From positions 537,356-601,355 of the forward strand of contig NZ_QGLF01000003.1 of NCBI RefSeq assembly GCF_003173055.1: a stretch of DNA of 64,000 nt, given 5' to 3'. Position 1 is the stretch's first letter, and each line of letters opens with the position of its first letter. Source of the DNA: Zavarzinia compransoris (GTDB taxonomy: Bacteria > Pseudomonadota > Alphaproteobacteria > Zavarziniales > Zavarziniaceae). The notes beneath the pieces were generated by a model, which made no database searches, was not told the DNA's origin, and worked only from the letters and a program-made list of their open reading frames with translations. A program made the translations under genes and the position numbers. Below, in pieces: positions 26,753 to 34,632 of this stretch.

Positions 26753-27223
26753 ATGAGCAACCTGCAAAGACGCATGATCGGCCACGGCGCCCTCGTCATG
26801 CTGGTGGCCTTCGCGGCCGGCGTCGGCCTGCTGGCCAGCCTGCTCGGCGGGCTGGAACTGGTCCCGGGCGAGATCATCGGCTTCGACCTGTTCGGGCCGA
26901 CCGATGCCTGGGTGCGGGCCCATCTGGGCGGGATCCTGAACGCGATCATGGTCATCGTGGTGGCCCTGGCCCTGCCTGCGGTCGGCTTCGGCGAGGCCGG
27001 CGCCCGGCGCATCGGCTTCGCCATCGTGGCGACCGCCTGGGCCAATACGCTGTTCTACTGGGCGGCGCTGCTGTCGCCGAACCGGGCGCTCAGCTTCGGC
27101 GACAACCGCTTCGGCGAAAGCAACTGGATCGCCGTCGCCGGCCTCGCCCCGGCCCTGCTGTTCACCGTCGTCGTCATCGTCACCTTCATCGCCATCGCGC
27201 GCCGGGCCTTCGCCAGGGCGTGA
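26753..27223 (+). CDS. styC: styrene oxide isomerase-like membrane protein (StyC family)
   Basis: A 156-aa protein with four hydrophobic segments. It matches styrene oxide isomerase along most of its length as I recall that sequence: MIGHGALVM, GGLELVPG, WVRAHLGGILN, WANTLFYW, LSPNRALSFG and NRFGESN. His57, Asn63 and Tyr102 align with the heme ligand His58 and the active-site Asn64 and Tyr103 reported for StyC, each offset by one residue. SOI carries out a Meinwald rearrangement of an epoxide to an aldehyde. No StyA/StyB flavin epoxidase is present; the upstream XylM-type enzyme could supply the epoxide and the aldehyde dehydrogenase at 23776 could remove the product. A remote homologue with another role remains possible. 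Confidence 0.85.
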   Translation: MSNLQRRMIGHGALVMLVAFAAGVGLLASLLGGLELVPGEIIGFDLFGPTDAWVRAHLGGILNAIMVIVVALALPAVGFGEAGARRIGFAIVATAWANTLFYWAALLSPNRALSFGDNRFGESNWIAVAGLAPALLFTVVVIVTFIAIARRAFARA

Positions 27224-27228
27224 GGCCG

Positions 27229-27271
27229 GCGCCGGCCCGCCCTGCCTGAGGCCGGCAGCGCGGGCCGGCGC
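27229..27271 (+). terminator. GC-rich hairpin after the styC-like gene
   Basis: A perfect 12-bp stem, GCGCCGGCCCGC / GCGGGCCGGCGC, with a 19-nt loop begins six bases after the stop codon. There is no T-run, so Rho-independent termination is uncertain; it may stabilise the mRNA end. Confidence 0.45.
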
Positions 27272-27384
27272 TGAGAGACCGCCTGGAAGCCGCGGCCGGC
27301 TTCCATCGAGATATCGGCGCGCGGCCGCCGGGTGTGAGCGGGCAGAACCCGCCCGTGCCGGATCCTCCGGCTCAAATTTTATAT

Positions 27385-27419
27385 CAAGGCATTGACATTA
27401 AAATCCGGGTGCGTAGATT
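27385..27419 (+). promoter_or_regulatory. sigma70-type promoter with CAA-N4-TTG operator for the acyl-CoA dehydrogenase/aliA operon
   Basis: TTGACA at 27392-27397 and TAGATT at 27414-27419 are 16 bp apart. CAAGGCATTG (27385-27394) overlaps the -35 box and matches the CAA-N4-TTG elements at 32008, 34564 and 46948. The gene start at 27439 has a perfect AGGAGG. Repression by a MarR protein is inferred. Confidence 0.7.
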
Positions 27420-27438
27420 GCGCTCAGGAGGAATATCA

Positions 27439-28593
27439 ATGCCTTTACATAAAAGCGACCTGGAAGCGATCACCGCCGCCGTGCGCCGCTTCGTCGACGA
27501 AAGGCTGATCCCCGCCGAGGCGCGCGTGGCCGCGGCGGACGAGATCGATCCCGACATCGTGGACGGCATGCGCGAACTCGGCCTCTTCGGTCTTTCCGTG
27601 CCGGAGGAATACGGCGGCCTCGGCCTGACGATGGAGGAGGAAGTCCTCGTCATGCTCGAACTGGGCCGGGCCTCGCCAGCGTTCCGCTCGCTGGCGGCGA
27701 CCAATGTCGGCATCGGTTCCCAGGGCATCTCGATCGACGGCACGGCGGCGCAGAAGGCCAGCTACCTGCCCCGCATCGCCACCGGCGAACTGATCGGTTC
27801 CTTCGCCCTGACCGAGCCGAACGTCGGCTCCGATGCCGTGGCCGTGCAGACCCGGGCGCGGCGGGACGGCGACCACTACGTCCTGAACGGCACCAAGCGC
27901 TTCATCACCAATGCGCCGCGCGCCGGGGTCTTCACCGTGATGGCGCGCACGGACCCGGACAAGCCGGGGGCCGCCGGCGTTTCCGCCTTCATCGTCGAGG
28001 CGGGCACGCCCGGCCTTTCGATCGGCAAGCCGGAAACCAAGATGGGGCAGAAGGGCTCCCATGTGGCCGACGTGGTGTTCGACGACTGCCGCGTGCCGGC
28101 GGCAAACATCATCGGCGGCATCGAGGGGCGCGGCTTCCACACGGCGATGAAGGTGCTCGACCGCGGCCGCCTCGGCATCGCCGCCGCCTGCACCGGCTTT
28201 GCCGAACGGATCGTCGGCGAATCCGTCGACTATGCCGCGACGCGGCGGCAGTTCGGCAAGGCGATCGCCGACTACCAGCTGATCCAGGCGATGATCGCCG
28301 ACAGCCGGACCGAAGCCCTCGCCGCGCGCTGCATGGTGCTGGAGACGGCGCGGGCCAAGGATGCCGGGCGCGACGTCGGCATCGAGGCGTCGTGCTGCAA
28401 GCTGTTCGCCTCCGAGATGGTCGGGCGCGTCGCCGACCGCAATGTGCAGATCCATGGCGGCGCGGGTTACATCGCCGATTATCCGGCCGAACGCCATTAC
28501 CGCGACGTCCGCCTCTATCGCATCTACGAGGGCACGTCGGAAATCCAGCGTCTGAAAATCGGCCGCGACACGGTTCGCGCCCGGGCGAGGTGA
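27439..28593 (+). CDS. acyl-CoA dehydrogenase
   Basis: 384 aa from the ATG at 27439 (AGGAGG eight bases upstream). The FAD/acyl-CoA signatures are LTEPNVGSDA, FITNAPRAG and the C-terminal RIYEGTSEIQRL with the catalytic Glu364. It is the first gene of the operon with a second acyl-CoA dehydrogenase and AliA. In a cyclohexanecarboxylate pathway it could introduce the C1-C2 double bond (AliB) or act on pimelyl-CoA or another chain intermediate. Which of the two dehydrogenases is AliB cannot be decided by eye. Confidence 0.88.
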   Translation: MPLHKSDLEAITAAVRRFVDERLIPAEARVAAADEIDPDIVDGMRELGLFGLSVPEEYGGLGLTMEEEVLVMLELGRASPAFRSLAATNVGIGSQGISIDGTAAQKASYLPRIATGELIGSFALTEPNVGSDAVAVQTRARRDGDHYVLNGTKRFITNAPRAGVFTVMARTDPDKPGAAGVSAFIVEAGTPGLSIGKPETKMGQKGSHVADVVFDDCRVPAANIIGGIEGRGFHTAMKVLDRGRLGIAAACTGFAERIVGESVDYAATRRQFGKAIADYQLIQAMIADSRTEALAARCMVLETARAKDAGRDVGIEASCCKLFASEMVGRVADRNVQIHGGAGYIADYPAERHYRDVRLYRIYEGTSEIQRLKIGRDTVRARAR

Positions 28594-28597
28594 GACC

Positions 28598-29776
28598 ATG
28601 AGCACGATCAACCCGGCGATCGCCGCCGGCCTGCCCTGCGGCTTCACCGAGGAGCAGGCGAGTTTCCGCGAGGCGGCGCTGCGCTTCGCCCGCGATGTCC
28701 TCGCCCCCGCCGGCCGCCGCTTCGAGGCCGAGGGCGCGGTTCCCCTCGACGTCCGCCGCTCGATGGGCGGGCTCGGCCTCATCGGCGCCGAATTTCCCGC
28801 CGCATACGGCGGCCTCGGGGTTTCCCATGTCACCTCGGGCGTTATCCTCGAGGCGATCTCGGAAGGCGATTTCAACACCGGCTACATCCAGCTGCTCGGC
28901 TCGCTGTGCGGCATGATCCTGGCGCGTTACGCCTCGCCCGAGATCGCGGCGGCGGTTCTGCCCCGGATCTGTTCCGGCCAGTCGATCGTGGCGCTGGCCC
29001 TGACCGAGCCGCAGGGCGGCTCGGATGCCGCGGCGCTGCGCCTCAAGGCGGTGCGCGACGGCGACGATTATGTCCTGACCGGGGAGAAGACCTCGATCTC
29101 CATGGCCGACCAGGCGGATTACGCCGTCGTCTTCGCCCGCACCGGCACCGAGGCGCAGAAGGCGCGCGGCATTTCCGCCTTCCTCGTCGACCTGGAGGCG
29201 CCGGGCATCAGCCGCACCCGTTTCCACGATCTGGGCCAGCTGGCCATCGGCCGCGGCTCGATCTTCTTCGATGCCGTCCGGGTCAAGGCCGCGGCGCGCC
29301 TGGGCGACGAGGGCATGGGCTTCGTCCAGGTCATGCAGGGTTTCGATTTCAGCCGCGCGCTGATCGGTCTGCAATGCCTGTCGATCGCCCGCGTCAGCCT
29401 GGCCGAAACCTGGAAATACGTGCAGGAGCGGAAGGCCTTCGGCAAGCCGCTGGCCGACAATCAGGGCGTCTCATTCCCCCTGGCGGAGGCGGAGACGATG
29501 GTCGAGGCGGCACGCCTGCTGTGCTACCAGACGCTGGCGGCCAAGGATGCCCACGCGCCCCATACCAAGGAGGCGGCGATGTGCAAGTGGTGGGCGCCCA
29601 AGCTCGCCTTCGAGGTGGTGCACCAATGCCTGCTGATGCACGGCCATGCCGGCTACAGCACCGAACTGCCCTTCGAGCAGCGCCTGCGCGATGTCCTCGG
29701 CCTGCAGATCGGCGACGGCACGGCCCAGATCATGAAGCTGATCATCGCCCGCGAGGCGCTGCGCGCGGCCGCCTGA
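28598..29776 (+). CDS. acyl-CoA dehydrogenase, variant catalytic region (possible AliB)
   Basis: 392 aa, four bases after the previous stop. It has LTEPQGGSDA, TGEKTSIS and QERKAFGKPLADNQ. At the position of the usual Tyr-Glu-Gly-Thr catalytic motif it has GDGTAQIM, so the base Glu is replaced by Asp373 and the preceding Tyr by Gly. Alicyclic acyl-CoA dehydrogenases are known to deviate from the standard Glu base. The Asp and the aliA neighbour make this the better candidate for cyclohexanecarboxyl-CoA dehydrogenase. That assignment is inference. Confidence 0.83.
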   Translation: MSTINPAIAAGLPCGFTEEQASFREAALRFARDVLAPAGRRFEAEGAVPLDVRRSMGGLGLIGAEFPAAYGGLGVSHVTSGVILEAISEGDFNTGYIQLLGSLCGMILARYASPEIAAAVLPRICSGQSIVALALTEPQGGSDAAALRLKAVRDGDDYVLTGEKTSISMADQADYAVVFARTGTEAQKARGISAFLVDLEAPGISRTRFHDLGQLAIGRGSIFFDAVRVKAAARLGDEGMGFVQVMQGFDFSRALIGLQCLSIARVSLAETWKYVQERKAFGKPLADNQGVSFPLAEAETMVEAARLLCYQTLAAKDAHAPHTKEAAMCKWWAPKLAFEVVHQCLLMHGHAGYSTELPFEQRLRDVLGLQIGDGTAQIMKLIIAREALRAAA

Positions 29777-29849
29777 GAAGCCACGAAAGCCCGGCAGAAG
29801 CCGGCCGGAAACAACAAAGGGGCCGGCCGGGTCCCAGGGAGACCGAAAC

Positions 29850-31481
29850 ATGACCGCTTATGGCAGCACCGCCCACAGGCGCGACGACATGGTGGCACAG
29901 GGATACTGGCGGGATATCACCCTGCTCGACCATCTCGCCCGCGTCGTCGCCGAAACCCCGGACAAGACCGCCCTGGTCGCCAACCGGGCCGAAAGCGGCG
30001 AGACCCGCCGCTTCACCTTCGCCGACCTCGATCGCCTGTCCGACCTCGTCGCCCTGTCACTGCGGGCGCTCGGCGTCGGGCGGGGCGACGTCGTCTCGTT
30101 CCAATTGCCGAACTGGTGGGAATTCACCGTCCTGCATCTCGCCAGCCTGAAGCTCGGCGCGATCAGCAATCCGCTGATGGTGATCTTCCGCGAACGCGAG
30201 CTGGCCTTCATGCTCGGCCTTGCGGAAAGCAAGGTCCTGGTCGTGCCGCACCGCTTCCGCGGCTTCGACTATCCGGCCTTGGCGGCCGACGTCCAGGCCC
30301 GCCTGCCCGCGCTGGGGCATGTCTTCGTCGCCGGCGGCACCGGCGACAACGCCTTCGACCGCCTGCTGGCCCCCGCGGCGGGCGAGGCCGGGCGGGCGGC
30401 GCTGAAACCCTATCCGCTGGCGGCCGACGACGTCGTCCAGCTGCTCTATACCAGCGGCACGACCGGGGAGCCGAAGGGGGTGATGCATACCTCCAACACC
30501 ATGCTCTCCAACCTGGTGCCCTTCGCCGCGCGGCTGCGCCTCGGCGCCGACGACGTGATCCACATGCCGTCGCCCATGGCCCACCAACTCGGTTTCATGT
30601 ACGGCCTGGTGCTGCCCGTGGTCCTGGGGGCGACCGCCGTGCTGCAGGATATTTTCGCCGCGCCCGAAATGGCGCGCCAGATCGCCGACGAGCGGGCGAC
30701 CTTCACCATGGGTGCGACGCCGTTCCTGAACGACCTCACCGGCCATGTCGAGACCACCGGCCAGGGCACGCCCACGCTGTCGGTCTTTGTTTCCGCGGGG
30801 GCGCCTATTCCCCGGGCCCTGGTCGCGCGGGCGCGGGCGGCGCTCGGCGCTGCCGTCGTCTCCGCCTGGGGCATGTCGGAGAACGGCGCCGTCACCACCA
30901 CGCGGCCGGAAGACGGCGCGGACAAGACGACCTCGACCGACGGCCTCGCCCTGCCCGGGATGGAGGTGCGCGTGATCGACGCCCAGGGCAACCTGCTGGC
31001 GCCGGGCGAAGAGGGCATGCTGCAGGTGCGCGGCTGCTCCAATTTCGTCGGCTACATGAAGCGGCCCGATCTTCCCGGCCTGTCGGCGGAAGGCTGGTTC
31101 GATACCGGGGATATCGCCCGCATGGATGCGGAGGGCTATATCCGTATCGCCGGGCGTTCCAAGGACATCATCGTGCGCGGCGGCGAGAACATCCCGGTGG
31201 TCGAGGTCGAGGAACTGCTGTTCAAGCATGCCGCGGTCGCCGCGGTCGCCGTCGTCGGCTATCCGGACCTGCGCCTGGGCGAGCGTGCCTGCGCCTTCGT
31301 CGTCCTGCGCGAGGGGGCGTCCTTCAGCTTCGAGGCGATGATCGCCTATCTGAAGGAACAGCGGATGGCGCAGCAGTATTTCCCCGAACGGCTGGAGATC
31401 GTGGACGAGCTGCCGCGCACCCCGAGCGGCAAGATCCAGAAATTCCGCCTGCGCGAGATCGCCGCCCGGCCCGGGGCCTGA
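29850..31481 (+). CDS. aliA: AMP-forming CoA ligase, cyclohexanecarboxylate-CoA ligase type
   Basis: 543 aa with AGGGAGACC upstream. The adenylation motifs are LYTSGTTGEPKG, the A5 region AWGMSENG, FDTGDIARMD, GRSKDIIVRGGENIP and the terminal GKIQKFRLRE with the catalytic Lys. The size and the N-terminal RRDDMVAQGYWRD agree with R. palustris AliA. It shares an operon with two acyl-CoA dehydrogenases and lies next to badR/badH-like genes. It would activate cyclohexanecarboxylate or a substituted relative. Convergent with the MarR gene, 12 bp apart. Confidence 0.85.
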   Translation: MTAYGSTAHRRDDMVAQGYWRDITLLDHLARVVAETPDKTALVANRAESGETRRFTFADLDRLSDLVALSLRALGVGRGDVVSFQLPNWWEFTVLHLASLKLGAISNPLMVIFRERELAFMLGLAESKVLVVPHRFRGFDYPALAADVQARLPALGHVFVAGGTGDNAFDRLLAPAAGEAGRAALKPYPLAADDVVQLLYTSGTTGEPKGVMHTSNTMLSNLVPFAARLRLGADDVIHMPSPMAHQLGFMYGLVLPVVLGATAVLQDIFAAPEMARQIADERATFTMGATPFLNDLTGHVETTGQGTPTLSVFVSAGAPIPRALVARARAALGAAVVSAWGMSENGAVTTTRPEDGADKTTSTDGLALPGMEVRVIDAQGNLLAPGEEGMLQVRGCSNFVGYMKRPDLPGLSAEGWFDTGDIARMDAEGYIRIAGRSKDIIVRGGENIPVVEVEELLFKHAAVAAVAVVGYPDLRLGERACAFVVLREGASFSFEAMIAYLKEQRMAQQYFPERLEIVDELPRTPSGKIQKFRLREIAARPGA

Positions 31482-31493
31482 ACGGCGATGGCC

Positions 31494-31985
31494 TCAGACC
31501 TCCTCCAGCCCCAGCTTCAGCCGGTCCAGCAGGCGGTAGAGCGCCAGCTTCTCCTCCATGCTGAAGCCGGCGAGGGAGCGGTTGTAGAACTCGTCGATCC
31601 TGACCAGCATCCGGTCCCAGGTGGCATCGCCGAGCGGGGTCAGGCGGATGCGCCGGCTGCGGCCGTCGTCCGGGTCCTTCACCCGCTCGACCCAGCCCCG
31701 CGCCTCCAGCCGGTCGATCACCGGCGTCAGGTTCTGGCGGCTGACCGAGAGAAACTCCAGAAGTTCCTTCACCGTCATGCCCCGCTGGTGGCTGCGGGGG
31801 CGGGCAAGGGCGCCGAGCACGGCCCATTGCTGGGTCGTGGTGCCGAAGGCCGACATGAAGCGGGTGCCGTTCTTGTGCAGCAGGTTGGAGGCCTGGTAGA
31901 GCCGGAAGTACAGGCGGTTCGAAAGATCGAAAATCGCCTGGTCGATCTGTTCGCTTCCGGCTGCCGCCGTCTTGGCCTTCGTCAT
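31494..31985 (-). CDS. badR: MarR-family regulator (BadR-like)
   Basis: 163 aa from the ATG at 31985. An upstream in-frame ATG at 32021 would put the start in the operator, so the shorter form is preferred. The winged helix shows TTTQQWAVLGAL, MTVKELLEFLSVSRQNLTPVIDRLEARGWV and the wing DPDDGRSRRIRLT. It is divergent from badH across a 96-bp gap holding CAATACCTTG and a long inverted repeat, which suggests autoregulation. The position between aliA and badH matches BadR, the benzoyl/cyclohexanecarboxyl-CoA-responsive regulator of R. palustris. Ligand identity is inferred. Confidence 0.83.
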   Translation of the reverse strand: MTKAKTAAAGSEQIDQAIFDLSNRLYFRLYQASNLLHKNGTRFMSAFGTTTQQWAVLGALARPRSHQRGMTVKELLEFLSVSRQNLTPVIDRLEARGWVERVKDPDDGRSRRIRLTPLGDATWDRMLVRIDEFYNRSLAGFSMEEKLALYRLLDRLKLGLEEV

Positions 31986-32007
31986 CAAGGACACCCCGTT
32001 CTTCAAA

Positions 32008-32039
32008 CAATACCTTGCCATAACCAGTCTATAGCAAGG
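32008..32039. promoter_or_regulatory. operator region between badR and badH
   Basis: CAATACCTTG (32008-32017) is a CAA-N4-TTG element, CAAGGTATTG on the minus strand. Overlapping it, CCTTGC (32013-32018) and GCAAGG (32034-32039) form an inverted repeat with a 15-bp spacer; the flanking CATA/TATA extends the dyad with one mismatch. It is placed to control both divergent genes. Confidence 0.65.
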
Positions 32040-32081
32040 GTCGAATACAGCAAGATTCCCGACGAAGATAGAGGTTGAGAG

Positions 32082-32849
32082 ATGAGCGATTTCAGCAACA
32101 GGACCGTCGTCATTACCGGGGGCGCGGGCGGCATCGGTTCGGCCACCGTCGCCCATTTCGCCGGCCTCGGCGCCAAGGTCGCGGTCTACGACCGCAACCT
32201 CGAAGCGGCGGAAAAAGTAGCGGCGACGGTGACCGCCGCCGGCGGCATCGCCAAGGCCTTCGCCTGCGACATCACCGATCGCGCCGCGGTCGAGGCGGCG
32301 GTGGCCGCGACCGAGGCGGAGCTGGGCCCGATCGAGGTCCTGGTCAACAATGCCGGCTGGGATGTCTTCCGTCCCTTCCTGAAGACGACGCCTGCGGAAT
32401 GGGAGAAGCTGATCGCCATCAACCTGACCGGCGCCCTGCACATGCATCATGTGGTCGTGCCCCTGATGGCGGCGCGGAAATCGGGCCGGGTGATCAACAT
32501 CGCCTCCGACGCCGCCCGGGTGGGCTCGTCGGGCGAGGCGGTCTATGCCGCCTGCAAGGCGGCGCTGGTCGCCTTCTCGAAGACCATGGCGCGCGAACAC
32601 GCCCGCGACCAGATCACCTTCAACGTGGTCTGCCCCGGCCCGACCGATACCGCCCTCTTCGCCGAATACAAGGAAGGCGCCGGCAATCCGGAAAAGCTGC
32701 TCGAAGCCTTCCGCCGCTCGATCCCGCTCGGCCGCATCGGCCAGCCGGCCGACCTGCCGGGCGCCATTTCCTTCTTCGCCAGCGATGCAGCCGGTTACAT
32801 CACCGGCCAGGTGCTGTCCGTCTCCGGCGGCCTGACCATGGCCGGCTGA
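32082..32849 (+). CDS. badH: 2-hydroxycyclohexanecarboxyl-CoA dehydrogenase
   Basis: 255 aa, the same length as R. palustris BadH, and nearly colinear with it as I remember that sequence (FACDITDRA, VLVNNAGWDVF, NLTGALHMHH, NIASDAARVGSSGEAVYAACK, VVCPGPTDTAL). Classical SDR features are TGGAGGIG, catalytic Ser and YAACK. It oxidises 2-hydroxycyclohexane-1-carboxyl-CoA to the 2-keto thioester with NAD+. GAGGTTGAGAG precedes the ATG. It is divergent from badR. Confidence 0.92.
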   Translation: MSDFSNRTVVITGGAGGIGSATVAHFAGLGAKVAVYDRNLEAAEKVAATVTAAGGIAKAFACDITDRAAVEAAVAATEAELGPIEVLVNNAGWDVFRPFLKTTPAEWEKLIAINLTGALHMHHVVVPLMAARKSGRVINIASDAARVGSSGEAVYAACKAALVAFSKTMAREHARDQITFNVVCPGPTDTALFAEYKEGAGNPEKLLEAFRRSIPLGRIGQPADLPGAISFFASDAAGYITGQVLSVSGGLTMAG

Positions 32850-32860
32850 CGGCGGGGGGC

Positions 32861-32890
32861 GGAGCCGGCCGCGGGCACACGGCCGGTTCC
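32861..32890 (+). terminator. weak hairpin after badH
   Basis: GGAGCCGGCCG (32861-32871) pairs with CGGCCGGTTCC (32880-32890) with one G-U pair. Only GCTTTCG follows, so termination is uncertain. The rest of the 316-bp gap to the porin gene holds the promoter at 32911 and a doubtful 27-codon frame (32954-33037) with no good Shine-Dalgarno. Confidence 0.35.
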
Positions 32891-32910
32891 GCTTTCGACG
32901 TTCGATGGAA

Positions 32911-32939
32911 TTGACAGTGTACATAAAATAAGAATACTT
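32911..32939 (+). promoter_or_regulatory. promoter with CAGTGT-N13-ATACTT operator upstream of the porin gene
   Basis: TTGACA at 32911-32916 is followed at 16 bp by AATACT. The dyad CAGTGT (32915-32920) and ATACTT (32934-32939) has the same 13-bp spacing as the perfect CAGTAT/ATACTG palindromes at 42472 and 49215. It covers both promoter boxes, as expected for repressor occlusion. The porin start is 226 bp downstream. Confidence 0.65.
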
Positions 32940-33165
32940 AGTAATTGGCCGGCATGATCCGGACGATGAAGAACGATGCGGCCGCAAAGGCGCAGACCGG
33001 GGGAAACGCAATGAACGCAAGCCTGCAAGGCGCCTGAGGCGCATCGCCATTCGCAATCCGTAACGGTGTAACCGCAGTCGTTTTCACGGCTGGGGCTGAA
33101 GCTCGCGGTCCCTTGGCCGCGGGAAGGGCGGCGCTTTGCCGAAATCCAGGATAAGGGGATGCAAC

Positions 33166-34494
33166 ATGTTGAAGCATAAGGGCAGGAAATTGATCGCCGG
33201 GACGGCGTTGGCTTGCGTGCTGGGCGCGCCGGGCATCGCGGCGGCGGATGCGGAAATGGATGCGCTGAAGCGCCAGATCGACCAGTTGCAGCGCCAGCTG
33301 AACGATATCCAGGCGCGCCAGGCGACGGTCGAGAAAAAGCAGGAAGAGGCACTGACCGAGGCCGACCTCAAGGGTTCGATGCCCGGCTCGATCCGCATTC
33401 CGGGCACCAGCACCTCGCTGAAGATCGGCGGCTATGTGAAGCTGGACGGCACCTATGACATGGGGCCGTCCATGGGCTCGGTGGTGACGCCGGATGCGAT
33501 GCCGCTGGACGGCACCCGGGAACGGGACGGCGCCTTCGGCTTCAATGCCCGCCAGACCCGCCTGAACGTGACGACCGAAACCCCCTTCGACGGCTTCACC
33601 GCCCGGTCCGTGCTCGAGATCGATTTCTACGGCTCGGGCGGGACGGAAGCCTATACCAATTCGGTCAGCCCCCGGCTGCGCCATGCCTATATCACCGCCG
33701 GGCCCTTCACCATCGGCCAGACCTGGACCACCGCCTACGACCTGGTGGCGGCGCCCGAGAAGCTGGACTTCGGCGGTCTCCCCGCCGAACTGGCGCTGCG
33801 CCAGCCCCAGGTGCGCTATACCCATGCGGAGGGGGCGGGAACCTTCTCGGTCGCGCTGGAAAATCCGGAAAGCGATTTCATCGGCAATGTCGCGGCGAAC
33901 AATTCCAACCCGGCGGCGACCGGCGGCATTTCCGGCCTCGCCGATCCCAATTTCGACCGCCTGCCGGACCTGACCGTCCGCTACGCCCATAAGTTCGACT
34001 GGGGCCATCTGGCGGGCTTTGCCATCGCGCGCGAGATCACGGCCGATACGGCGACGGCGGATGATTCCGTCCTTGGCTGGGGTGTCGGCCTGTCGGGTTC
34101 GGTGAAATTCCTGGAGAAGGACAAGTTCGGCTTCCAGGCCCTCTACGGCGAAGGCGTCAACCGCTACATGACGCTGTCCTACCGCCAGAGCGCGAGCTTC
34201 GACGGCACCGATCTCGATGCCCTGCCGTCCTGGGGCGGGACCTTCACCGTCCAGCACCATTGGGACGATATGTTCCGCAGCAATGTGACCTTCGCCTACC
34301 ACCGCATCGAGAACAACAGCACGGTGCCGCAGACGGCGAACAAGGAAATGCTGACGTTCCACGGCAATATCATCGCCGCGATCATTCCGGCACTCGACGT
34401 CGGCCTCGAATACAGCCACGCCCAGCGCGAGACGGAAGGCGGCCAGACCGGCAGCGCCGACCGCCTGCAAGCCTCCGTCATGTACAAGTTCTGA
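33166..34494 (+). CDS. DcaP-like outer-membrane porin
   Basis: 442 aa from the ATG at 33166 (AAGGGG upstream). A signal peptide (LIAGTALACVLGAPGIAAA) leads into an N-terminal coiled coil (MDALKRQIDQLQRQLNDIQARQ). A barrel then starts at SLKIGGYVKLDGTYD and ends VMYKF with the terminal Phe. The coiled coil plus barrel is the DcaP layout, trimeric porins for organic acids. Between badH and badI, and under a CAGTAT-type promoter shared with the 3-hydroxybenzoate and flavoprotein/Liv operons, it is likely the outer-membrane entry for aromatic or alicyclic carboxylates. Confidence 0.85.
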   Translation: MLKHKGRKLIAGTALACVLGAPGIAAADAEMDALKRQIDQLQRQLNDIQARQATVEKKQEEALTEADLKGSMPGSIRIPGTSTSLKIGGYVKLDGTYDMGPSMGSVVTPDAMPLDGTRERDGAFGFNARQTRLNVTTETPFDGFTARSVLEIDFYGSGGTEAYTNSVSPRLRHAYITAGPFTIGQTWTTAYDLVAAPEKLDFGGLPAELALRQPQVRYTHAEGAGTFSVALENPESDFIGNVAANNSNPAATGGISGLADPNFDRLPDLTVRYAHKFDWGHLAGFAIAREITADTATADDSVLGWGVGLSGSVKFLEKDKFGFQALYGEGVNRYMTLSYRQSASFDGTDLDALPSWGGTFTVQHHWDDMFRSNVTFAYHRIENNSTVPQTANKEMLTFHGNIIAAIIPALDVGLEYSHAQRETEGGQTGSADRLQASVMYKF

Positions 34495-34514
34495 GTTTCG
34501 GCCCCTCCAACGCG

Positions 34515-34549
34515 CCCCGGGCGGCAGAAATGCTTGCCCGGGGATTTTT
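34515..34549 (+). terminator. intrinsic terminator of the porin gene
   Basis: CCCCGGGC (34515-34522) pairs with GCCCGGGG (34536-34543) across a 13-nt loop, followed by ATTTTT. Confidence 0.8.
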
Positions 34550-34563
34550 CCGGCCATATATAA

Positions 34564-34599
34564 CAATGCATTGACATAAATATCCGGGGCGCCTAGCGT
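34564..34599 (+). promoter_or_regulatory. promoter with CAA-N4-TTG operator for the badI operon
   Basis: The perfect palindrome CAATGCATTG (34564-34573) overlaps the -35 box TTGACA (34571-34576). TAGCGT lies 17 bp further on (34594-34599). The surroundings (GCATTGACAT, then AATCCGGG-like sequence) resemble the promoter at 27392, so the two are probably co-regulated, presumably by the BadR-like MarR. Confidence 0.7.
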
Positions 34600-34632
34600 G
34601 ACGCCCGGAACAAGCAAGGGAGAGGCTCCAGG

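Noticed and set aside
32954-33037. 27-codon frame upstream of the porin gene
   Set aside because: No good Shine-Dalgarno and no recognisable peptide; most likely part of the untranslated leader.
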